Shown piece by piece: positions 26,926 to 35,546 of a stretch of 64,000 nt of DNA. The first letter of the stretch is position 1. The number at the start of each line of letters is the position of its first letter. The notes beneath the pieces were generated by a model that saw only the letters and a program-made list of their open reading frames with translations, did no database searches and had not been told where the DNA came from. Source of the DNA: Kordia sp. (GTDB lineage: Bacteria > Bacteroidota > Bacteroidia > Flavobacteriales > Flavobacteriaceae); contig NZ_JAKVBC010000003.1 of the NCBI RefSeq assembly GCF_022447245.1, positions 212,733 through 276,732 of the forward strand. Reading direction: 5' to 3'. Made by a program: the position numbers and the translations under genes.

Positions 26926-27489
26926 ATGTCAGAAATCACTTTTCACTCTAAACCCTTTAAAATAGAAGGAATTCAAATTCCTGAAATTGTACTTACAAAA
27001 GGAAAACTAGTACGTTTATATATTCCAAATTTGATAAAAAAAGACGTTCATAAAGATTTAAAACTGAGAATTATCAATCATTTTCAAAACAAAGATCATG
27101 TACCTTGGGCAAAAAATTTTAGTTCAAATAGTTTAATAGAAAAGCTTTATCCATTAACCGTTGAGCGCTATTTATTACGAGTGATGAAACTGGATAAATA
27201 TTTAGCTATTCAGGCTATTGAAGAAATAGAAGTCAATTTTGAGGATAGATTTCACTACTTGGACCACATAAAGAAAAGAGCTTTAATTATAAAAGCAAAT
27301 TTTCTTAAATACGATGTTATTCTATTTGATTATTATGCTATTGGTGCACTGGGAATCAAATTCATAGAAAATGTTGTGAATACAGAAATTAAAAAGGGAA
27401 AATCTGCAATTGCCTTCGATATTTTACAGTATATGGAAGACTATGAACCTTTTAGTAATATACAACGTATAACTGTTGATTTAAAATAA
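26926..27489 (+). CDS. Hypothetical protein, 187 aa
   Basis: No confident family. A soluble alpha/beta pattern with a Lys/Ile-rich opening (F-K-I-E-G-I-Q-I-P-E-I-V-L-T-K-G-K-L-V-R), then A-L-I-I-K-A-N-F and V-I-L-F-D-Y-Y-A-I-G-A-L-G near 120-140 in positions resembling a Walker B-like strand of ATPases, but without a Walker A. It could be a degenerate ABC-type domain. Confidence 0.6.
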   Translation: MSEITFHSKPFKIEGIQIPEIVLTKGKLVRLYIPNLIKKDVHKDLKLRIINHFQNKDHVPWAKNFSSNSLIEKLYPLTVERYLLRVMKLDKYLAIQAIEEIEVNFEDRFHYLDHIKKRALIIKANFLKYDVILFDYYAIGALGIKFIENVVNTEIKKGKSAIAFDILQYMEDYEPFSNIQRITVDLK

Positions 27490-27625
27490 GAAAAGTAACT
27501 ACAAAGCTTCATTACTTCTGTTGAAGACTGCTTTCAAATATTTCAATTACGGCTTTCCCTTACACCTCCACTCTTTTGATTCTCTATTTTCGTCATGATC
27601 ATAAACATTAAAACTACAATATATC

Positions 27626-28174
27626 ATGAAGAAAATAGCTTTAAAACCATTGCGATTAAAAAATAAAGTATACCTCCAATTTGGCAAATCACCTTAAAGT
27701 AGAAAATACCTCTTGGTCCGAAAGCAAACAACAAAAACAAAAAACCGATACGCTCAGTGAAAACATACGTACAGAGATTCAAAATAACCATGATAGAATT
27801 GCAAAAGTTATTGAATATCATGAATTACTTAGAGATGGCTCGCGTTATTATCTAAAAGTTAAACGTCATAAACTCCCAAAAATGTTTAGAGGCATCAATG
27901 TTTTAATACTATCAAGAAGCGCTTTTGAAACTGTAGCACAAACTGGATTGGTCAATGAGTATACTGTGGAAAAAATTCAAGCGTTGAATAAAATTTATAC
28001 ATTTCAAAAAGCGTATAATGATTTTGGAAATATTTTATTATCGAGTCTATTCTCTCTATCGGTTTTTCAGGTGAAGAAGAAAACAATCGGACTGCTCTAC
28101 AATATTTATCAATTTCTATGACCGATGTTACTATAAAGGAACGGCAGTTATTAAAATTTAGACAACTTATTTAA
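27626..28174 (+). pseudogene. Decayed gene for a membrane-anchored coiled-coil protein
   Basis: Starts M-K-K-I-A-L-K-P-L-R-L-K-N-K-V-Y-L-Q-F-G at 27626 and stops after 23 codons. A second frame (from about 27690) holds S-E-S-K-Q-Q-K-Q-K-T-D-T-L-S-E-N-I-R-T-E-I-Q-N-N and continues to about 28065, where a frameshift leads into S-G-E-E-E-N-N-R-T-A-L-Q-Y-L and the stop at 28172. The order (short N-terminus, lost transmembrane segment, coiled coil) recalls DUF6090-like proteins. At least two frameshifts and a probable internal loss of the membrane helix are needed. Confidence 0.65.
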
Positions 28175-28197
28175 AGATTAAAATCATTTAACACATA

Positions 28198-28211
28198 CAT
28201 ACTTAAGTATG
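28198..28211. promoter_or_regulatory. 14-bp perfect palindrome upstream of the GlsB-like gene
   Basis: CATACTTAAGTATG, 39 nt before the ATG of the 28251 gene; a possible operator for a dimeric regulator. Only one copy was seen. Confidence 0.35.
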
Positions 28212-28250
28212 ATTTTTCAATCTTTAAAATCAACTTAATAATTTTTAATT

Positions 28251-28502
28251 ATGGGATTACTCTATTCTTTATTAGTCGGTGCAGTTGCAGGTTGGCTTGC
28301 AGGAAAATTAATGAGAGGTGGCGGATTTGGAGTTTTATTGAATATTATATTAGGTATTATTGGTGGCGTTGTTGCTGGTTGGTTATTCAAAGAACTAAAT
28401 ATTGATTGGTTTAATAGCATTAATAGTATTCTTGCAGATATTTTAAAAGGTGCCATTGGAGCTTCTGTTGTATTATTTGTAGCGAGTCTTTTTAAGAAAT
28501 AA
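28251..28502 (+). CDS. GlsB/YeaQ/YmgE family stress-response membrane protein
   Basis: 83 residues, three hydrophobic helices. The family signature G-A-V-A-G-W-L-A-G-K-L-M-R-G-G-G-F-G and the second copy G-I-I-G-G-V-V-A-G-W-L-F are plain; these are small transglycosylase-associated membrane proteins induced by stress, with unknown biochemical role. A palindrome upstream may be its operator. Confidence 0.92.
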   Translation: MGLLYSLLVGAVAGWLAGKLMRGGGFGVLLNIILGIIGGVVAGWLFKELNIDWFNSINSILADILKGAIGASVVLFVASLFKK

Positions 28503-28571
28503 TCCACTAGAAACAATATTATTTTTGATATGCTGTTTGTTTTTGTAGGATCCATTTAAATCGTGAAACTT

Positions 28572-29108
28572 ATGAAAAATAGCATGTTAGCATTAATTGT
28601 TTGTTTTATTACATTTGGCGTATCTGCCCAAAAATTAACTCAAGAAGAACAAAAACTGTACGATTTACTAATGGAATATCGAAAGGAAAACAATTTACCT
28701 CCTATTCCATTATCTAAATCTTTGACCTTTGTGGCACAAACCCATGTAAAAGATTTACATAACAACAATCCTAACAAAGGAAAAACATGCAACATGCACA
28801 GTTGGTCAGATAAAGGAAATTGGACAGCTTGTTGCTACACGCGCGATCATAAAAAAGCAGCTTGTATGTGGAACAAACCACGCGAATTAACTTCCTATCA
28901 AGGTCATGGCTTTGAAATTGCGTATGGTAGTACTAGTAAACGGTATATGGTGAACGCAGAAGATACTTTAGAAGGATGGAAAAAAAGCAGTGCGCATAAC
29001 AAAGTAATTCTCAACATAGGAAAATGGAAAAACTCATGGAATGCTATAGGAGTTGGCATGTATAAAAACTATGCCGTTGTTTGGTTTGGAAAAGTAAAAG
29101 ATGAATAA
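28572..29108 (+). CDS. CAP (SCP/PR-1) domain protein, secreted
   Basis: 178 residues from the ATG at 28572 (a GTG three codons earlier is less likely). Signal peptide ends at V-S-A-Q. The body has a CAP-like order: Y-D-L-L-M-E-Y-R-K-E-N-N-L-P-P-I-P near 32-48, A-Q-T-H-V-K-D-L-H, C-N-M-H-S-W-S, Y-G-S-T-S, W-K-K-S-S-A-H-N-K-V-I-L and a last strand Y-A-V-V-W-F-G. The CAP His/Glu pairs are at least partly present. It has four Cys in the middle. Role unknown. Confidence 0.8.
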   Translation: MKNSMLALIVCFITFGVSAQKLTQEEQKLYDLLMEYRKENNLPPIPLSKSLTFVAQTHVKDLHNNNPNKGKTCNMHSWSDKGNWTACCYTRDHKKAACMWNKPRELTSYQGHGFEIAYGSTSKRYMVNAEDTLEGWKKSSAHNKVILNIGKWKNSWNAIGVGMYKNYAVVWFGKVKDE

Positions 29109-29125
29109 CTAAAATATATAAAAAT

Positions 29126-29172
29126 AAAAAACCAATATCATGTTGTAAAGTAAAACATGATATTGGTTTTTT
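29126..29172. terminator. Strong bidirectional terminator
   Basis: A run of A followed by ACCAATATCATGTT (29131-29144) pairs with AACATGATATTGGT (29154-29167) and a T run; total stem about 19 bp. It separates the convergent 28572 and 29188 genes. Confidence 0.8.
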
Positions 29173-29187
29173 GATAATTAATACGCA

Positions 29188-29559
29188 CTAATTTTCTACT
29201 TTATAAGTTATTGGTAGTTCTTCATAATGTTGTCCTTTAAAGTTAAATCCTCCAACTCCTTGACCATCTGCTTCTAAACCCATATTTGCATTGAAACCAA
29301 ACTCAATAGGTGTAAAAGGATTGTTTGATGGAATATAACCTTGTAAAGAAATCACTTTCACAAACTGCTTAAAACCTGTAGCATATAAAGTTCCTGTTAT
29401 GTTTCCTCTATATGGCTTATCTTCAGGATTTCCTAAGGTAATTTCGACACTTCCGTGAACTTTACGTGTTTCTGGATCAGCAGTTAAATTGAAATTAACG
29501 ATTGGCGAATTTAAGTTTACAGTACTTCCCATAGTACCTCTAATGATTAATGTTGACAT
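29188..29559 (-). CDS. Hypothetical beta-rich protein, 123 aa
   Basis: No signal peptide. The pattern is all beta (S-T-V-N-L-N-S-P-I-V-N-F-N-L-T, V-H-G-S-V-E-I-T-L-G, N-I-T-G-T-L-Y-A-T-G-F), suggesting a small beta sandwich. I suspect DUF1842-like proteins but cannot confirm it. It has its own transcript, bounded by the strong terminator. Confidence 0.7.
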   Translation of the reverse strand: MSTLIIRGTMGSTVNLNSPIVNFNLTADPETRKVHGSVEITLGNPEDKPYRGNITGTLYATGFKQFVKVISLQGYIPSNNPFTPIEFGFNANMGLEADGQGVGGFNFKGQHYEELPITYKVEN

Positions 29560-29862
29560 GATATCTAAATTTTATAATTCCTACTCTATTAAAAAATGGC
29601 TTTTCGGGTTACGCCTTTGTAATCAAATATTTGGTAGCTACTCTATTGAATTATTTGTTTTTGATTACATTACAAATGTCTCACCAATCACAGTATTTAT
29701 TAAGGTAAGAATTACCCTGTTTAGCAAAATCGTTAGAATTGTATAGTGCATAGGTATTAGTACGTGTTACTAAAAAAAACTATGAATACCTTGCTAACTT
29801 TCAAAAATTCAGCAGTTTACTCTTTCAATCGTATAATTTTTTAATTCTTCAATCAAAAGACC
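29560..29862. other. 303-bp intergenic region without a recognised gene
   Basis: AT-rich spacer between divergent genes. No open frame with coding character was seen on either strand; it must contain the promoter of the minus-strand 29188-29559 gene. Confidence 0.5.
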
Positions 29863-29870
29863 TATTTTTG
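29863..29870 (+). promoter_or_regulatory. -7 box (TATTTTTG) 5 nt before recG
   Basis: Perfect TAnnTTTG. The ATG follows after 5 nt, as with the helicase gene at 5654, so the transcript would be leaderless or nearly so. Confidence 0.5.
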
Positions 29871-29875
29871 AGTTA

Positions 29876-31981
29876 ATGAATCCGAATGTATTACAAACTC
29901 CTATCGATTACCTAAAAGGCGTTGGGCCCAACCGTGCCGATTTGCTCCGTAAAGAGTTAGGAATACACACTTATCAGGATTTTATCAACCTCTTTCCAAA
30001 TAGATACATCGATAAAACACGTTATTTTAAGATCAATGAGTTGCAACGAAATTCTTCGGAAGTACAAGTTGTCGGGAAGATTGTCCATATCAAAATGGTA
30101 CAACAAAAACGTGGAAAACGTTTGGTAGCAACTTTTACGGACGGAACCGCCGAAATGGAATTGGTTTGGTTTCGCGGTCATAGATGGATTAAGGATAGCT
30201 TAAAACTAAATACACCGTATGTAATTTTTGGAAAAACCAATTGGTACAACGGTACATTCTCCATGCCACATCCAGAAATGGAACTGTTAAAAGAGCATGA
30301 ACAAAGCTTACGAACAGCCATGCAACCTGTGTATCCTTCTACAGAAAAGTTAAACAATATAGGCATTACCAATAGAGTCGTCAATAAGTTGATGCAGCAA
30401 CTGTTTATAGAATCGCGTACACAATTTTATGAAACCTTACCTCCTACCATCTTAAACGAACTGAAATTGATTTCTAAAAGTGAAGCTTTATTCAATATTC
30501 ACTTTCCAAAAAATCAAGAATTACTAGCAAAAGCACAATATCGTTTAAAGTTTGAAGAGTTATTTTACATTCAAATACAACTCATCACCAAAAACCTCAT
30601 CCATAAAAGTAAAATTAAAGGTTTTCCATTTAATCAAGTTGGTGAAAAGTTTAATGAGTTTTACAAAAACCATTTGCCTTTCGATTTAACCAATGCGCAA
30701 AAACGCGTAATTAAAGAAATTCGAAACGATTTAGGAAGTAATGCACAAATGAATCGTTTGTTACAAGGTGATGTAGGTTCTGGAAAAACGATTGTTGCAT
30801 TAATGTCTATGTTATTAGCAATTGATAACGAGTTTCAAGCCTGCATTATGGCGCCTACCGAGATTTTAGCGATTCAACATTATAATGGTATCGTGGAATT
30901 AGTAGAACCTTTAGGATTAAACATAAAGCTATTGACAGGTTCTACAAAAGCTAAAGAGCGACGTGTGATTCACGAAATGCTAGAAGATGGTTCATTAGAC
31001 ATTCTGATAGGAACACATGCCATTTTAGAAGATAAAGTTCTATTTAAAAATCTTGGTTTAGCCATTATTGATGAGCAGCATCGTTTTGGTGTAGCACAAC
31101 GTGCCAAATTATGGAGAAAAAACACAGTGCCACCACATATTTTAGTAATGACAGCTACTCCAATCCCAAGAACGCTTGCCATGAGTTTGTATGGTGATTT
31201 GGATGTTTCTGTGATTGATGAATTGCCGCCTGGCAGAAAAGCTATTAAAACTGTACATCGCTATGATAGCAATCGTTTAAAAGTGTTTCGATTTATTCGT
31301 GATGAAATTGCCAAAGGACGACAGATTTATATTGTATATCCATTAATTCAAGAATCGGAACAATTGGATTATAAAGATTTAATGGACGGTTACGAAAGTG
31401 TTGCAAGAGAATTTCCAATGCCAGATTATCAAATTTCGATTGTTCATGGAAAAATGAAACCTGCGGATAAAGATTTTGAAATGAATCGTTTTATTAAAGG
31501 TGAAACCCAAATTATGGTAGCTACAACGGTAATTGAAGTTGGTGTAAATGTGCCCAATGCTTCTGTGATGATTATTGAAAGTGCCGAACGTTTTGGTTTA
31601 TCACAATTGCATCAGCTACGCGGTCGTGTAGGTCGTGGTGCCGAACAGAGTTTTTGTATTTTAATGACAAGTCACAAATTAAGTGCTGATGGAAAAACAC
31701 GTTTGGAAACTATGGTACAAACTAGCGATGGTTTTGAAATTGCAGAAGTTGATTTAAAACTTCGCGGTCCGGGAAATATTATGGGAACTCAGCAAAGTGG
31801 TGTGTTAAATTTAAAAATTGCCGATATCGTTAAAGACAATGACATTTTAAAAACGGCTCGTTATTTTGCCTTACAAGTTTTAAAAGCCGATCCAAATTTA
31901 GCACTTCCAGAACATAAAGCTGTTCGTTATACCTTTGCTCAATTGGTAAAGCATAAGAATATTTGGAATTATATTAGTTAG
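29876..31981 (+). CDS. recG: ATP-dependent DNA helicase RecG
   Basis: 701 residues, normal length. The N-terminal wedge/OB domain (about 60-160: V-V-G-K-I-V-H-I-K, M-E-L-V-W-F-R-G) is followed by superfamily 2 motor motifs: Walker A G-D-V-G-S-G-K-T at 298-305, A-P-T-E-I-L-A, D-E-Q-H at 399-402, T-A-T-P-I-P-R-T, V-I-E-V-G-V-N-V-P-N-A and Q-L-R-G-R-V-G-R-G, then the RecG C-terminal element G-P-G-N-I-M-G-T-Q-Q-S-G. It remodels stalled forks and Holliday junctions. Confidence 0.97.
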   Translation: MNPNVLQTPIDYLKGVGPNRADLLRKELGIHTYQDFINLFPNRYIDKTRYFKINELQRNSSEVQVVGKIVHIKMVQQKRGKRLVATFTDGTAEMELVWFRGHRWIKDSLKLNTPYVIFGKTNWYNGTFSMPHPEMELLKEHEQSLRTAMQPVYPSTEKLNNIGITNRVVNKLMQQLFIESRTQFYETLPPTILNELKLISKSEALFNIHFPKNQELLAKAQYRLKFEELFYIQIQLITKNLIHKSKIKGFPFNQVGEKFNEFYKNHLPFDLTNAQKRVIKEIRNDLGSNAQMNRLLQGDVGSGKTIVALMSMLLAIDNEFQACIMAPTEILAIQHYNGIVELVEPLGLNIKLLTGSTKAKERRVIHEMLEDGSLDILIGTHAILEDKVLFKNLGLAIIDEQHRFGVAQRAKLWRKNTVPPHILVMTATPIPRTLAMSLYGDLDVSVIDELPPGRKAIKTVHRYDSNRLKVFRFIRDEIAKGRQIYIVYPLIQESEQLDYKDLMDGYESVAREFPMPDYQISIVHGKMKPADKDFEMNRFIKGETQIMVATTVIEVGVNVPNASVMIIESAERFGLSQLHQLRGRVGRGAEQSFCILMTSHKLSADGKTRLETMVQTSDGFEIAEVDLKLRGPGNIMGTQQSGVLNLKIADIVKDNDILKTARYFALQVLKADPNLALPEHKAVRYTFAQLVKHKNIWNYIS

Positions 31982-32024
31982 ATAATTTTAGACACTCTTT
32001 ATCTTTAGATTTTAAGAAAATTGA

Positions 32025-32048
32025 CACATTGAGCGGAGTCGAAATGTG
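32025..32048. repeat. 24-bp hairpin repeat, copy 2
   Basis: CACATT and AATGTG arms enclose GAGCGGAGTCGA; the loop differs from copy 1 (26447-26470, opposite strand) only at the TC/CG positions. Intergenic, after recG. Confidence 0.55.
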
Positions 32049-32073
32049 GACATGCTTCGACCCTTAAAAAAAC

Positions 32074-32145
32074 TACTTGTTTTAATATCCGTTTCTATAG
32101 CAACACTAACAATGTAGTGTGCAAAGAATAATATTAAAACAAGTA
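32074..32145. repeat. 15-bp perfect inverted repeat with a nested hairpin
   Basis: TACTTGTTTTAATAT (32074-32088) and ATATTAAAACAAGTA (32131-32145) flank 42 bp that hold a second stem ACACTA/TAGTGT (32103-32108, 32115-32120). It lies between two convergent genes and may end transcription both ways or be the remnant of a small element. Confidence 0.5.
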
Positions 32146-32170
32146 ATAATCTCTATATCATAAAATTAAT

Positions 32171-32278
32171 CTAGTCTTTTTTATTCATCTTTATGTAAGC
32201 AATAAAAATCGATAAGAATAAGATAAATAATATTAAAAATATTAGTCCGAATATTAATATAAAAGTTAAATTATCCAT
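32171..32278 (-). CDS. Single-span membrane micropeptide, 35 aa, downstream of nrdA
   Basis: Starts at the ATG (32278-32276), 15 nt after the nrdA stop on the same strand. The product is one long hydrophobic helix (F-I-L-I-F-G-L-I-F-L-I-L-F-I-L-F-L) followed by a basic end (Y-I-K-M-N-K-K-D). Such orientation suggests a small membrane protein translated with nrdA. Chance is possible because AT-rich sequence yields hydrophobic codons. Confidence 0.4.
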   Translation of the reverse strand: MDNLTFILIFGLIFLILFILFLSIFIAYIKMNKKD

Positions 32279-32293
32279 ATTTTTTAGATTGTT

Positions 32294-34081
32294 TTATGCT
32301 TCACAACTAGTACATTCTTTCTTTTGTCTGAATTTTTGTGCTGCATTCATACTATGTTGATAATACAATGATTTTAAGCCTAATTTCCAGGCAGTAATGT
32401 GTATTTTATTAATCTCTTTGGTTGGCATATCAGGATGAATGATAATGTTTACAGATTGTCCTTGATCAATATGATATTGTCTGTTAGCCGCTTGATAAAT
32501 AATATCCATTTGGTTAATTTCTGAATATGTTTTAAATACTTCTTTCTCTTGATATGATAAGAAATCTAGATGTTGAACAGATCCATCATGATCTCTTATA
32601 TTGCGCCAAACTTCTGGAGTATCCATGTCTTTTTCTTCTAGCAATTTTTGAAGAAATGGATTCTTGATAGTCGTCTTTATTTTAGCAATATCTTTTACGT
32701 AAATATTAGACCAAATTGGTTCAATACCTTGAGAAACCTGCCCTAAGATAAAGGCAGAAGAAGTTGTAGGCGCTACCGCATTTAGTGTTGTATTTCTTCT
32801 TCCATATCCTTTTAACACTTTAGGTTCTCCAAAACGTACAGCCAATTCCTCTGAAGCTTTGTATGAGCGATCTTGTATGGTCTTAAAAATTTCAGTATTC
32901 AAATTATATGCTTCTTGACTATCAAAAGAAAGCATTTTTGATTGTAGCAATGAATGCCAACCTAACACGCCTAATCCAAGAGCTCTATTTTCTTTTGCAA
33001 AATTATAAGCACGTTCCATGAATAAGAATGTCTGACGATCATCTCGGTTTACAGAGTCTCTGTAGCTTTCCAGTTTTTCTATAAATTCTGTAATTACTGC
33101 ATCTAAAAAATAAATCATAGTTTCTACTGCATCTGTATTTTTCCACTTATCATAGTGCAAAACATTAATGCTTGATAATACACATACAAATGACCAATCA
33201 TCATTAGAAGGCAACATAATTTCTGTACAAAGATTACTTGCATAAATAGGATGATTTTTATCCTTGTACACATCTGCTGCATTATTATTGGCATTGTCTG
33301 AGAAGAATACATACGGATATCCCATTTCGCCTCTACTTTGCAATACTTTTGCCCAAACAGTTCGTTTACTTACATCACCATCAATCATTTCTTGCATCCA
33401 TTGGTTGGAAACAGTAACTCCATGGGTGAGTTCTTGAATAGGGTTTCCTTCAGTTCCAATTTTTAAAAACTCCATAATATCTGGATGATCAATAGGTAAA
33501 TACGGAGAAAATCTACCTCTACGAACTGAGCCTTGACTTACGACATCAACCATAGATTCAAAAAGGCGCATAATATGTACAGCTCCCGAAGCTTCTCCAT
33601 TATTTTTTATAGGCGCTCCTCTATGACGAATTTTTCCAAAATAGCCTGAAGTTCCACCTCCAAGTTTTGACATCATTCCAACTTCAGATTGTGTATAAAG
33701 TATATTTCCAATATCATCATCTATATGCGACCCAAAACAGCTCACTGGCAACCCTCGTTTTTTTCCAAAGTTGGACCAAACTGGTGAAGCCAAAGAAAAA
33801 TATCCTTCGGACATATACTTATAAAACTTATCAGCATATCCTGAGATTTGTAAAATATTTTCAGCTGTTTGTGCAATTTCTTTGATACGTATTTTTGGGG
33901 TTACGCCTTCTGTTAAATAACCTGCTTCTAAAAATTTATGACTATTTTCATTGAGCCAATAAAAATCAGTGTTATCTGATGAATTTGCTTTAGTTAAAGC
34001 TTTTTTGCGCGCATTGACTAATGTGTCTTCATACGAGTTTTCTGTTACTTGTTCTAGGTTTTTAAGTTTGTTTTTCTGCAT
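32294..34081 (-). CDS. nrdA: Class I ribonucleotide reductase large subunit without ATP-cone
   Basis: 595 residues, shorter than the usual 750-850 because the N-terminal ATP-cone is missing. Visible R1 features: V-S-C-F-G-S (redox Cys), N-L-C-T-E-I (radical Cys with its Asn), C-V-L-S-S-I-N (second redox Cys), L-G-L-G-V-L-G-W-H, P-T-T-S-S-A-F-I-L-G, the Tyr pair L-Y-Y-Q-H-S and the C-terminal shuttle C-T-S-C-E-A. It reduces ribonucleotides to deoxyribonucleotides with the radical from NrdB. It lies 3 nt after nrdB, so both come from one transcript. Confidence 0.95.
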   Translation of the reverse strand: MQKNKLKNLEQVTENSYEDTLVNARKKALTKANSSDNTDFYWLNENSHKFLEAGYLTEGVTPKIRIKEIAQTAENILQISGYADKFYKYMSEGYFSLASPVWSNFGKKRGLPVSCFGSHIDDDIGNILYTQSEVGMMSKLGGGTSGYFGKIRHRGAPIKNNGEASGAVHIMRLFESMVDVVSQGSVRRGRFSPYLPIDHPDIMEFLKIGTEGNPIQELTHGVTVSNQWMQEMIDGDVSKRTVWAKVLQSRGEMGYPYVFFSDNANNNAADVYKDKNHPIYASNLCTEIMLPSNDDWSFVCVLSSINVLHYDKWKNTDAVETMIYFLDAVITEFIEKLESYRDSVNRDDRQTFLFMERAYNFAKENRALGLGVLGWHSLLQSKMLSFDSQEAYNLNTEIFKTIQDRSYKASEELAVRFGEPKVLKGYGRRNTTLNAVAPTTSSAFILGQVSQGIEPIWSNIYVKDIAKIKTTIKNPFLQKLLEEKDMDTPEVWRNIRDHDGSVQHLDFLSYQEKEVFKTYSEINQMDIIYQAANRQYHIDQGQSVNIIIHPDMPTKEINKIHITAWKLGLKSLYYQHSMNAAQKFRQKKECTSCEA

Positions 34082-34084
34082 AGT

Positions 34085-35359
34085 TTAAAAAAGATCGTCG
34101 CTTGTGATACTTTGTGTTCTTTTACTGTAATTAATAGAGCGCTTTACAAAAAAGTCACCATGTTTAGTACCGATAATTTCATCATCAAACCATTCTGTTT
34201 GAGCTACTAATTCATTGTCGATATTAAAAACTTTCTTAATACCTATGCTTTCTAATGATTTGTTAAAACGATGTTTTAAAAATTCTGCAATGACAGTTTT
34301 AGGTAAAAAGTCTAGTTCACCATCTTCAAATATCCAATTGAGGAGTTGGTATTCAGATTCGTATGCATTTATGCACATTTCTTGGATTTTTGCATGGTAT
34401 TCAGTGGTGAACCATTCTGGATGTTCTTCTTGTAAAATTTTAATTAAATCAATTCCGAAATCTCCATGTATTTGTTCTTCTTTCGAAGTTGCTTCAACTA
34501 CATTAGAAATTCCTTTTAGCATATTTTTATGCTTATTAAAAGCCATAATGATTAGGAACTGAGAAAATAGGGATACATGTTCTATAAATAGGGAAAATAA
34601 TAAAATTGATTCTGCATATTTTTTGTCATCTTCATTTTTGGAATTACGTAAAGCTGCTTCTAAATACTGTACCCGTTTCATAATCACAGGTTTCTTTTTT
34701 AGTACTTTAAATTCAGAATTGAGTCCTAAAATTTCCAATAAATGAGAGTATGCATCTGCATGACGTACTTCACTTTCTGCAAAAGTAGCTCCTACTGCAC
34801 CAATTTCGGGTTTGGGCATTCTATGGTACAAATCGCCCCAAAATGTTTTTACAGCTACTTCTATCTGTGAAATAGCAAGCATTGTATTTTTTATGGTATT
34901 TCTTTCAATAGCTGTGAGACGAGATTTGAAGTCTTGAATATCACTTGTAAAATTAAATTCTGTATGAATCCAGTATGAGTGGCGAATAGCAGGCACATAT
35001 TCATACAATTGAGGATATTCATAAGGTTTTAAATTGATACGCTTTTCAAAAATATTACCTTTTCGCTCTTGGGCTCTTTTATTTCTGTAAAGAATGTATG
35101 CCTTTGCGACTTCTGTAAACTTACTCTCCATTAATTTGGATTCTACAATATCCTGTACTTTTTCTACAGTAGGGATATAATCAGAGTCATGATCATCTAA
35201 GTCAACTAACTCTTTGAATACAATCATGGAAATATTTTGAGCATCATCTGTAGTGCCTTGATCTACAGCTCTCATTGCTTTTTCTATTGCTTGGGTAATC
35301 TTTTCTAAATTGAATGGTTTTTTACTAAAATCTCGTTTTATAATATATTTGACGCTCAT
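34085..35359 (-). CDS. nrdB: Class I ribonucleotide reductase small subunit with N-terminal ATP-cone
   Basis: 424 residues: residues 1-100 form an ATP-cone (I-I-K-R-D-F-S-K-K-P-F-N-L-E-K-I-T-Q-A-I-E-K-A, T-V-E-K-V-Q-D-I-V-E, A-K-A-Y-I-L-Y-R) and about 110-400 the ferritin-like R2 domain. Metal and radical residues are intact: E197-V-R-H200-A-D-A-Y204 and E-E-Q-I-H. In a known flavobacterial example (Leeuwenhoekiella blandensis) this arrangement moves dATP inhibition from R1 to R2. The partner nrdA lacks the cone, as expected. A TATTTAGA/TCTAAATA palindrome lies directly upstream of the start. Confidence 0.95.
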   Translation of the reverse strand: MSVKYIIKRDFSKKPFNLEKITQAIEKAMRAVDQGTTDDAQNISMIVFKELVDLDDHDSDYIPTVEKVQDIVESKLMESKFTEVAKAYILYRNKRAQERKGNIFEKRINLKPYEYPQLYEYVPAIRHSYWIHTEFNFTSDIQDFKSRLTAIERNTIKNTMLAISQIEVAVKTFWGDLYHRMPKPEIGAVGATFAESEVRHADAYSHLLEILGLNSEFKVLKKKPVIMKRVQYLEAALRNSKNEDDKKYAESILLFSLFIEHVSLFSQFLIIMAFNKHKNMLKGISNVVEATSKEEQIHGDFGIDLIKILQEEHPEWFTTEYHAKIQEMCINAYESEYQLLNWIFEDGELDFLPKTVIAEFLKHRFNKSLESIGIKKVFNIDNELVAQTEWFDDEIIGTKHGDFFVKRSINYSKRTQSITSDDLF

Positions 35360-35368
35360 GATGTGATT

Positions 35369-35389
35369 TATTTAGATTAATTCTAAATA
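35369..35389. promoter_or_regulatory. Inverted-repeat operator upstream of nrdB
   Basis: TATTTAGA (35369-35376), TTAAT, TCTAAATA (35382-35389): perfect 8-bp arms, 10 nt from the nrdB start. Size and symmetry suit a dimeric repressor; the identity (an iron or metal regulator) is inference. Confidence 0.6.
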
Positions 35390-35524
35390 GGCAAATTTGA
35401 TACTTTTTATTATAAATTTTTGAAAGGCGTAAGACTAATTTTTAACACTGTTATTAACAATGATTGATAAAGTATGTTAAACACTGGTAATTGTAAATAA
35501 AATAATTTTTAAATCATTATTTTT

Positions 35525-35543
35525 ATTTAGATTTATTTTAAAT
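35525..35543. promoter_or_regulatory. Second copy of the operator, at the acyl-CoA dehydrogenase promoter
   Basis: ATTTAGA (35525-35531), 5 nt, TTTAAAT (35537-35543): one mismatch to the copy at 35369. It ends 3 nt before the -7 box, so binding would block RNA polymerase. Confidence 0.55.
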
Positions 35544-35546
35544 AAC

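Noticed and set aside
27681..28121. 146-aa protein as an intact gene
   Set aside because: It lacks a credible N-terminus and its C-terminal coding continues in another frame; treated as part of a pseudogene.
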